Below are positions 1-6,008 of a DNA stretch of 10,437 nucleotides, in pieces. The notes beneath the pieces were generated by a model. The model made no database searches. It had not been told where the DNA came from and saw nothing but the letters and a program-made list of their open reading frames with translations. Position 1 is the stretch's first letter; each line of letters opens with the position of its first letter. This stretch comes from Spirochaetales bacterium (lineage in GTDB: Bacteria > Spirochaetota > Spirochaetia > DTKZ01): NCBI GenBank assembly GCA_017998025.1, contig JAGODW010000029.1, positions 1 to 10,437 on the forward strand, in the 5' to 3' direction. A program made the position numbers and the translations under genes.

Positions 1-1395
1 CTCCAGGGTAGAAAGGTACTGTTCCCGGGGCATGGTGAACATGTGATGGGCTGCTTCCCATTTTCCCGTTTCCTCATTCCATTCAAAGAGAGAAAAATCC
101 ACAATCCAGGTGAAGGCAAAGGTTCCCGGCTCTGCAAGGTTTAGATCTTTCCCCACGCGGGAACGAACCGCTCCCAGAGAAAGCTGAGTAATCTTTTTGG
201 GTCCGCCTACCAGGAGGATCAGATCTCCGTCTCGAGCGTTTAATCCTTCGATGATCTTTGGAGCTTCCGGTTCGTAAAACTTTGCAATTCCTCCTTCCAG
301 GCGGCTCTCTACTACTTTCATCCATGCCAGTCCCTGGGCTTTGAAGGTTCTGGCGGTTTCTTCCAGTTCGGCAATTTGTTTCCGGGAATATCCTCCGCAG
401 CCGGGAACCACGAGAGCTTTTACAATCCCTCCAGACGCCAGGACTCCCTTGAAGGCATCGAATCCGCCGCTGGCAACGTAAGGGGTAAAATCTTTCAATT
501 CGAGGCCAAACCGTAGGTCCGGTTTATCGGACCCGTACCGGTCCATCGCTTCTTCCCAGGAAAGGCGGGGAAAGGGGAGGCTAATATCTACTCCGAGAGT
601 GTGATGGAACAGGTGCTGCATCATTCCTTCTACTACTTTGAATACATCCTCTCTGGAAACGAAGCTCATTTCCATATCGATCTGGGTAAACTCCAGCTGG
701 CGATCTCCCCGGGCATCCTCATCTCGATAGCATCGAGCAATCTGGAAGTACCGGTCGAAACCGGACACCATGAGGATCTGCTTAAAAAGTTGAGGGCTCT
801 GGGGCAGAGCGTAGAATTTTCCCGGGTGTATGCGGGAAGGGACGAGAAAATCCCGGGCCCCTTCCGGGGTAGACTTGATGAGGGTAGGAGTTTCTATTTC
901 GTAGAAGCCTTGATTCCGCAAGTACTCCCGTACCCGGAAAGCGGCTTCATGGCGGATCTGCAGGTTTCGCTGCATGGCAAAAGATCGAAGATCGAGGTAT
1001 CGGTACTTAAGTCGCAGATCCTCTTTGGCATCTGTCCGCTCATCTATCATAAAGGGAAGAACATCGCAGGGGGATAGAATAAGAAGTTCTATTGCAGCGA
1101 CTTCGATCTCTCCTGTAGGCATTGCAGGGTTGGTCATTCCTTCGGGTCGTTGCCGTACTGTGCCCCGAATAGCGATGCAGTACTCGTACTTCAGCTCTGC
1201 TGTAACAGCTTTAAGAGATTCCGGAGCATTCGGATCGATTACCACCTGGGTAATTCCGTATCGGTCCCGGAGATTGAGGAACGCGATTCCTCCATGGTCC
1301 CTTCGTCTATGGACCCAGCCGTTTAATACAACCTCTTTCCCGATATCCTTTCCTCGTAGCTCGCCGCAGGTAACGGTCCTTTTCATGTATTCCAT
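1..1395 (-). CDS. aspS: Aspartyl-tRNA synthetase, N-terminal 465 codons (C-terminus beyond the left edge)
   Basis: Class II aminoacyl-tRNA synthetase that charges tRNA-Asp in the cytoplasm. The frame is open from ATG at 1395 to base 1. Residues 5-110 form the anticodon-binding OB fold (GWVHRRRDHGGIAFLNLRDR). Motif 1 lies near 164-187 (GFYEIETPTLIKSTPEGARD), followed by FYALPQSPQLFKQ at 194-206. Motif 2 lies at 218-242 (CYRDEDARGDRQLEFTQID, with Tyr where most bacteria have Phe). The bacterial GAD insertion domain covers about 290-425, and AAHHMFTMP is at 448-456. E. coli AspRS has about 590 residues, so roughly 125 are missing, including motif 3 with GLDR. The alternative start at 1386 gives MKRTVTCGELR, closer to many homologues. 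Neither ATG has a Shine-Dalgarno sequence. His34 and Gly86 resemble non-discriminating AspRS. Identity is certain; the exact start is not. Confidence 0.97.
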   Translation of the reverse strand, partial: MEYMKRTVTCGELRGKDIGKEVVLNGWVHRRRDHGGIAFLNLRDRYGITQVVIDPNAPESLKAVTAELKYEYCIAIRGTVRQRPEGMTNPAMPTGEIEVAAIELLILSPCDVLPFMIDERTDAKEDLRLKYRYLDLRSFAMQRNLQIRHEAAFRVREYLRNQGFYEIETPTLIKSTPEGARDFLVPSRIHPGKFYALPQSPQLFKQILMVSGFDRYFQIARCYRDEDARGDRQLEFTQIDMEMSFVSREDVFKVVEGMMQHLFHHTLGVDISLPFPRLSWEEAMDRYGSDKPDLRFGLELKDFTPYVASGGFDAFKGVLASGGIVKALVVPGCGGYSRKQIAELEETARTFKAQGLAWMKVVESRLEGGIAKFYEPEAPKIIEGLNARDGDLILLVGGPKKITQLSLGAVRSRVGKDLNLAEPGTFAFTWIVDFSLFEWNEETGKWEAAHHMFTMPREQYLSTLE

Positions 1396-1402
1396 GGGAG
1401 GA

Positions 1403-1432
1403 AATCTACCATTTTGGAGAAAGGGAAGGCAA
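1403..1432 (-). promoter_or_regulatory. Possible aspS promoter (TTGCCT-18-TAGATT)
   Basis: In the 53-base gap between the YhhN-like gene and aspS, minus-strand TTGCCT (1432-1427) lies 18 bases before TAGATT (1408-1403). Seven bases then precede the ATG at 1395. If this is a promoter, transcription would start at or within a base or two of the start codon, which fits the absence of a Shine-Dalgarno sequence. Matches to consensus are partial, and aspS may simply be read through from the upstream operon. Confidence 0.25.
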
Positions 1433-1448
1433 GCGGATAAGTCTGGTA

Positions 1449-2111
1449 TTAAATTAACACGGATACTGTTATCAGGATTTGTCCCACATAATACGGGGGA
1501 AGAATATATAGGTCGCTCTTCGGGATCGGAGACCGGAAAAGGTTATGGGCAATAAGACTATCGGATAGATAGATCAGGAGGGCTCCTGCAAGTACCTGTA
1601 TCGAATCATACGCTATTGCGGAGGCAACAAAGAAAGATACTACTCCGATATAGAAAATTACCGGGACCCTCAATTCTTTTGGTAGATTCTTTAAGGTAAT
1701 AAATTGTATTACACCAGTAGTGCATAAAACGATACTAGCGGCGAGAAAGGTCTTTGAAATCCCTCCATACAGAAAAAACGTAAGGCCATAGGTAAGATAC
1801 GCTAAGAGGAAACCTGCAAGTCCATACATAAATACATTTTGATTTTCCCGTTTTCCCAGAAGGAAATCTGCGACTGTACAAACGATAAGCCCCGCGAGAA
1901 TACCCGCACGCAGGGGGCCGGGGGTCTGGGGCGGATCCGCGTTTAACAAGGATACGGAAATGAATCCGGGCGGCACAAATGTAGCGACAACTAATAGAGT
2001 CAGATAAAAGGGGAATAGAGCTTTTACATACTCAACGCCGGGTAATTTTTTTACTCCGAACCAGGTGCCGAGGATCCCCAGGAGGAAAGAAGGAAAAAAG
2101 AGGACGATCAT
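1449..2111 (-). CDS. YhhN/TMEM86-family integral membrane protein (lysoplasmalogenase-like)
   Basis: A 220-residue, very hydrophobic protein with about eight predicted membrane segments. It fits the YhhN family, whose animal member TMEM86B hydrolyses the vinyl-ether bond of lysoplasmalogen; bacterial members are mostly uncharacterised. Family-like blocks are VADFLLG at 80-86 (usual form GDxxL), GLAGFLLAYLTYGL at 97-110 (usual form FxxaHxxY), AGALLIYLSDSLIAHNLF at 175-192 and PPYYVGQILI at 205-214. The recalled conserved His of the second block appears to be Tyr105, so activity is uncertain; the Asp residues at 82 and 184 are kept. The start overlaps the kinase stop as ATGA (2111-2108), and GGAG at 2123-2120 is a good Shine-Dalgarno with an 8-base spacer, so the gene is translationally coupled to the kinase. 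The stop is TAA. The family call is from motifs; the enzymatic role is inferred. Confidence 0.8.
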   Translation of the reverse strand: MIVLFFPSFLLGILGTWFGVKKLPGVEYVKALFPFYLTLLVVATFVPPGFISVSLLNADPPQTPGPLRAGILAGLIVCTVADFLLGKRENQNVFMYGLAGFLLAYLTYGLTFFLYGGISKTFLAASIVLCTTGVIQFITLKNLPKELRVPVIFYIGVVSFFVASAIAYDSIQVLAGALLIYLSDSLIAHNLFRSPIPKSDLYILPPYYVGQILITVSVLI

Positions 2112-5026
2112 GCCTGTGTCTCCAGATACTGAGTGATTGCGGATTTAAGGTTTTCCAGTTCTTTCTGGAGTGTTTCCCAGTGAGCTTCCAGGGTTTCCCT
2201 CCTGGAGGATCGGGCTGCTTGTTCTAAGGCGGCTGCAGCTTCTGCCAGGGGCAGGGCATAGAGGGTAAGGCTGCCTCCTTTTAATGAATGAGCCTCCCGT
2301 GCCAGCGTTATATAATTTTCAGTTTGCAGTGCATACTGAATTTGCAGGATCTGTTCATCCACCTGCTGCAGAAAACCCCGTAAAATTAGGGTGAATTCCT
2401 CCTGGTCTCCCTGGAGTTCCATCAGTAGTTTAGAAGGATCAAACGAACGATGAGAGTCTTCGGCGGAAAAGACGGAGTCGAAGGACCTGGATTTTCCAGA
2501 TTCTATTTCAGAGGCAGGAGAAGGCAAGGTGTTCATATTAAGCCAACGGTGGAGAGTTTGAAGGAGGTCATTCTTCCGGATAGGTTTTGTTAACACATCG
2601 TTCATTCCTGCATCCAGGCAGGACTGGATGTCTTTGTTGTAGGCGCTGGCGGTCATCCCTAGAATGGGGATGTCCTTCCCCATAGGGAGCTTACGGATCA
2701 ATTGAGTGGTTTCCAGCCCATCCATCTGAGGCATCTGGATATCCATCAGAATGCAGTCAATCCTGGTTTTCGCAAGAGCTTTAATTCCATCCAGCCCATT
2801 CTCCGCTGACACTACGTGAGCTCCGGCACTCTCCAGGTGATGACGGGTAATCTGGAGGGTGGTAGGATAATCTTCTACGACCAGTATCGTTTTATCGAGA
2901 AGTTCCGGGGTTCTGGTCTCCTCCGGTTCCCCCTTTTTCTCAGGAAGTTGCTCCTCAGATGCCTGCTGAAAAGGGATGGAAACCCAGAAAATGGTTCCTT
3001 TGCCTTCTTCGCTTTGCAGGCTAATGGAACCGCCCATCAATTCTGTGAGTTGTTTTGCGATGGTAGTGCCTAATCCTGTTCCCCCATAGGACCGGGTAAG
3101 CCCTTCCTGTGCCTGGGTAAAGCGATTGAACATATTTTTTTGAAACTCCTTGGCTATTCCGATCCCTGTATCCTGAATCGTGAATAAAAGGATAAGCCGT
3201 TCCCCTCTTGATTCTTGAAGTTCTGCCCGGAGTTCAACCCAGCCTTGATGGGTGAACTTTATAGCATTTCCTACCAGGTTTACCAGAACCTGTCGTAATC
3301 TTGCCGGATCGCCCTGGACGTGTCGGGGAAGATCGGGAGAGAGGGCAAGACGAAAGTCAATCGATTTTCGTTCAGCGAGGGGCAGCAGGATTTCATAGAC
3401 AGATTGGATCAGTTCCTGTACGTTAAATTTTAAGGATTCGAGGATTAACCGGCCCGCTTCGATCTTGGAAACGTCTAGAATCTGATTTATTAGCTCCAGA
3501 AGATTTCTGGATTCTTCGATGATTTTTGCCACATAGGATCGATGGATGCTTTTGGGATCCGTATCCCGGATCAGTTCCGCATACCCCAGAATTCCATTCA
3601 AGGGAGTCCGCATTTCATGGCTCATATTCTGCAAAAAACGAGTTTTTGCGTTATTCGCTTCCTCTGCCTGTTTCCGGGCTTCTTCGAGGTGGTCGTTGAG
3701 TTTCTTTAAGTCGGCTGTCCGTTCCTGCACCCGGCTTTCCAGAGCTTCCAGTATTTTTTTGTTTTCTTGTACAAGGACTTCCAATCCTATAAAGGCCCGG
3801 GAGTATCGCGTGGAGAGGATTACAGATTGAATAAAGATAAAACAGAGTAGACCGAGGGGAAGGATATAGTCCCCATAGTAGAGTTCTCTGTCTATCATCA
3901 TGTCGTACGCACCGGTAAAAAGGATAAAAAGAAATCCGAATCCTTCTAAGAGGGCATCCGCATCCTTCTGAAAAATGGCATAGATAATGATGTAGGCCAT
4001 ATATCCTAATCCGCCTACGAAAAAAGGATAGTAAGCTGAAAGTATGTATCCGTGGAATCGGACAGGAAGAACCATATTGGCTATCAGGTAGATGAGGCTT
4101 GCGCCACCGACGAACCGGATAATTCTGGGATTTCCCCGACTGGGAAAAAGAAAGTAGATGAAACCAAGAAAGGTGGGAATAAGAAGGTAGATGCCAAACC
4201 CTTGAATAAACATGTCAACTTTTAAAGTAAGCTGTGGCACAAGAGAATAGAGGAACCGTTCCCCGGATATAAGGAGAATCCGTAATCCAACCACTGTGCA
4301 GAAGAGGGCAAAGAAGAGGGAAGAATATCGATAATTTGCCAGGATATATGCATGAATATAGTAGTAAACCGCCATGATGACGGTAATCCCCAGGAGAAAC
4401 ACGTCAGCTGCCAGGGCAAATACATGGGCTCTAACAATCGCTTCCTGGGTACCCAGCTCCGGCGGACTCAAGATTCCTGCCCGGTAATAGTAAGGGTTGG
4501 CAACCTGGAGCAGGATGTCAAGGGTGGGGGTAAAAGAAGTAAAGTACACGGTCCGGACAGCAAGCTGACCTTCAGTCTCTACCAAAGAGTTTTTTACAAC
4601 ACCATTGGAAGCTATCAGCATCCCATTCACGTAGAGTCGGTACGCAGAATAGATACGTTTCAAACGAAGACCAAAAGCATAGATAGAGCCATCGGTTATA
4701 ACCCGTATACGGTAGGTAGCTTTTCCGTACAGAGAAGGAGGATGAGTTAAAAAAGAATACGTTTTCCAGTTGGCCGGCACAGGCACATAGGTAGCCTGTA
4801 CAGGATCCGATTGGGGAAATTCCAGAGGATCGACCAGTGTATCCCAGTAGAATTCCCATTCTCCCCCTAAGCGTATGGTTCCATGCTGCGTAAGATCATA
4901 ATCCGTCAGATCCATCCAGCCGCTTACAGCTCGAGGAACAGGTTGTGTTTCTTCTGAACGAAGGATAGAAATGAAAATGAAGCCACATGCCACAAACGCC
5001 AGGAAAGATCTGCAGAATATTTTCAT
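2108..5026 (-). CDS. Hybrid sensor histidine kinase: 7TMR-DISM input, HisKA, HATPase, receiver, HPt
   Basis: A 972-residue membrane sensor carrying a complete His-Asp-His phosphorelay. Residues 1-23 are a signal peptide or first membrane segment. Residues about 35-185 form an extracytoplasmic beta-rich 7TMR-DISM domain (GGEWEFYWDTLVDP at 54-67, VPVPANWKTY at 81-90). Residues about 198-405 hold seven membrane segments, and 415-462 a coiled coil. HisKA has phospho-acceptor His470 in SHEMRTPLNG. The ATPase domain has the N box around Asn587, DTGIGI at 619-624 and GGTGLG at 648-653. The receiver (about 712-830) has acidic Glu718/Asp719, phospho-acceptor Asp762, Thr792 and Lys814. The HPt domain has His913 in AHSLKGGS. 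The DISM class senses small ligands or carbohydrates in characterised cases; the ligand here is unknown. No separate response regulator is encoded nearby, so the HPt partner lies elsewhere. The gene starts 4 bases after the SDR stop, with only a weak AGG-type ribosome site. Confidence 0.96.
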   Translation of the reverse strand: MKIFCRSFLAFVACGFIFISILRSEETQPVPRAVSGWMDLTDYDLTQHGTIRLGGEWEFYWDTLVDPLEFPQSDPVQATYVPVPANWKTYSFLTHPPSLYGKATYRIRVITDGSIYAFGLRLKRIYSAYRLYVNGMLIASNGVVKNSLVETEGQLAVRTVYFTSFTPTLDILLQVANPYYYRAGILSPPELGTQEAIVRAHVFALAADVFLLGITVIMAVYYYIHAYILANYRYSSLFFALFCTVVGLRILLISGERFLYSLVPQLTLKVDMFIQGFGIYLLIPTFLGFIYFLFPSRGNPRIIRFVGGASLIYLIANMVLPVRFHGYILSAYYPFFVGGLGYMAYIIIYAIFQKDADALLEGFGFLFILFTGAYDMMIDRELYYGDYILPLGLLCFIFIQSVILSTRYSRAFIGLEVLVQENKKILEALESRVQERTADLKKLNDHLEEARKQAEEANNAKTRFLQNMSHEMRTPLNGILGYAELIRDTDPKSIHRSYVAKIIEESRNLLELINQILDVSKIEAGRLILESLKFNVQELIQSVYEILLPLAERKSIDFRLALSPDLPRHVQGDPARLRQVLVNLVGNAIKFTHQGWVELRAELQESRGERLILLFTIQDTGIGIAKEFQKNMFNRFTQAQEGLTRSYGGTGLGTTIAKQLTELMGGSISLQSEEGKGTIFWVSIPFQQASEEQLPEKKGEPEETRTPELLDKTILVVEDYPTTLQITRHHLESAGAHVVSAENGLDGIKALAKTRIDCILMDIQMPQMDGLETTQLIRKLPMGKDIPILGMTASAYNKDIQSCLDAGMNDVLTKPIRKNDLLQTLHRWLNMNTLPSPASEIESGKSRSFDSVFSAEDSHRSFDPSKLLMELQGDQEEFTLILRGFLQQVDEQILQIQYALQTENYITLAREAHSLKGGSLTLYALPLAEAAAALEQAARSSRRETLEAHWETLQKELENLKSAITQYLETQA

Positions 5027-5030
5027 CGGC

Positions 5031-5948
5031 CTATTCTACCTTTAGACCGTTCGCTTTCAGAAGTTCTGCAGTGCCCTGCCATACTTCATCGAGCAGGGAT
5101 TCTGAGTATACCAGGGAGTTCGGTTCTCTCTGTTTTCTGTCTGCCCAGTAGGATCCTCCGGGAGGAGCCGGTTCTTTCAGGGCTAAGTGCGTCACTGTAT
5201 CCGAAGCCCTCTTTGGTGTGCGGAGTACTCCTATCCGGGCCCCGCCTGCGGCTATAGGACGAAGGAGGGTTTTTAAAGGAGCAGGAACGGGTGCAAGAAA
5301 TAGATCAGTAGCAGTTACTCCGGGATCCACTGCGTAGAACCTGAGGGAATCTGAGCCTAAGATACGCTGAGCTTTATAGGTAAACAGTACCTGGAAGAGT
5401 TTACTCTGGGCATACGCTTTCCATGGATTATAGGTATCTTCTGTTCTGTAAGCGGCCTTAAGAAATTCTCCGGATTTCAGGGTAGCACGCTTATGCGCTC
5501 GTGAAGAAACCTGGATTACCCGTGCGTCGGATGTTTTCTGTAATAAAGGAAGCATCTGCCTTATAAGAGCAGCGTGCCCCAGGTAGTTTACCCCGAACTG
5601 CAGCTCGTATCCTTCAGCGGTAGTTCTATAGGGACTGCCCCTCACCCCGGCATTGCAGATCAGGAGATTGCAGGCAGCGTATCGTTTTTTAAAGCCCAGC
5701 ATGAAATTGTCTATCGAGGATAGGGAGGCCAGGTCCAGTTCCATGAATACTGCTACGCCATTTCCCCCAGCCCGGGGATCTAACTGCCGCAGGATGCCGT
5801 TCAAAGCCATCACAGCCTGATTTCCTCGGGCAAAAGAGCGGCAGGCCAGCACAACTTCCCATCCGGTAATTCCTAACGTAAGGGCAGTTTCATAACCAAT
5901 CCCCTTATTGGCACCGGTAATAATACATATTTTTCTCTGTTGGTTCAT
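5031..5948 (-). CDS. Short-chain dehydrogenase/reductase (retinol dehydrogenase/WWOX-like group)
   Basis: A 305-residue classical-type SDR with a Rossmann fold, a cytosolic NAD(P)(H)-dependent oxidoreductase acting on an alcohol or carbonyl substrate that cannot be named from sequence. The cofactor motif TGANKGIG is at 11-18, with CRS at 36-38 after beta-2; the Arg there favours NADP(H). LDLASLSSI at 71-79 matches the adenine-binding D-L-A-S pattern. NAG is at 99-101 and catalytic Asn121 follows in FGVNYLGH. Ser148/Ser149 and Y179-A-Q-S-K183 supply the catalytic Ser, Tyr and Lys, with DPG at 208-210. The length is typical of the RDH11-14/WWOX group rather than of 250-residue FabG. The ATG at 5948 has no Shine-Dalgarno, and a TATTAT hexamer ends 5 bases upstream. 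It heads the operon with the hybrid kinase and YhhN-like gene; the TAG stop lies 4 bases from the kinase start. Confidence 0.93.
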   Translation of the reverse strand: MNQQRKICIITGANKGIGYETALTLGITGWEVVLACRSFARGNQAVMALNGILRQLDPRAGGNGVAVFMELDLASLSSIDNFMLGFKKRYAACNLLICNAGVRGSPYRTTAEGYELQFGVNYLGHAALIRQMLPLLQKTSDARVIQVSSRAHKRATLKSGEFLKAAYRTEDTYNPWKAYAQSKLFQVLFTYKAQRILGSDSLRFYAVDPGVTATDLFLAPVPAPLKTLLRPIAAGGARIGVLRTPKRASDTVTHLALKEPAPPGGSYWADRKQREPNSLVYSESLLDEVWQGTAELLKANGLKVE

Positions 5949-5951
5949 AGG

Positions 5952-5966
5952 GTATAATAACTATAC
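5952..5966. promoter_or_regulatory. Inverted repeat GTATA-N5-TATAC next to the SDR start
   Basis: A perfect 5-base inverted repeat, GTATA ATAAC TATAC, begins 4 bases upstream of the SDR start codon. It overlaps the only -10-like hexamers for the minus-strand operon (TATTAT 5959-5954, TATAGT 5965-5960). A related palindrome, GTATAC, occurs at 5996-6001 in the opposite promoter. It could be an operator or just the symmetry of AT-rich promoter sequence; no regulator is identified. Confidence 0.25.
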
Positions 5967-5972
5967 AACAAT

Positions 5973-6002
5973 TTGTAATGGAATGCCATTTTCAGGTATA
6001 CT
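5973..6002 (+). promoter_or_regulatory. Putative promoter of the DUF4954 operon (TTGTAA-18-TATACT), leaderless
   Basis: TTGTAA at 5973-5978 and TATACT at 5997-6002 are 18 bases apart, a plausible sigma-70-type pair. Six bases (6003-6008) separate the -10 box from the ATG at 6009, so the predicted +1 is the A of the start codon. No Shine-Dalgarno sequence lies in the usual window. Together these suggest a leaderless mRNA. A TATAAT at 5953-5958 on the same strand has no acceptable -35 partner and is a less likely alternative. Confidence 0.45.
5977..5990. promoter_or_regulatory. Inverted repeat AATGG-AATG-CCATT between -35 and -10
   Basis: A perfect 5-base inverted repeat with a 4-base centre lies between the -35 and -10 elements of the plus-strand promoter, overlapping the -35 box by two bases (5977-5978). 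That is a typical site for a repressor dimer that blocks polymerase. The arms are short enough to arise by chance, and no cognate regulator is encoded here. Confidence 0.25.
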
Positions 6003-6008
6003 CTTTCT

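Noticed and set aside
601..1555. Long plus-strand open frames (601-1077 and 974-1555) opposite the left-end gene.
   Set aside because: They are antisense to aspS, which is unambiguous on the minus strand. The plus-strand translations show no family motifs.
5953..5958. Perfect TATAAT on the plus strand as the main promoter of the DUF4954 operon.
   Set aside because: No acceptable -35 lies 16-18 bases upstream (TTGGTT at 5940 is only 7 bases away), while TTGTAA-18-TATACT is better spaced. It may instead be part of the minus-strand promoter symmetry.
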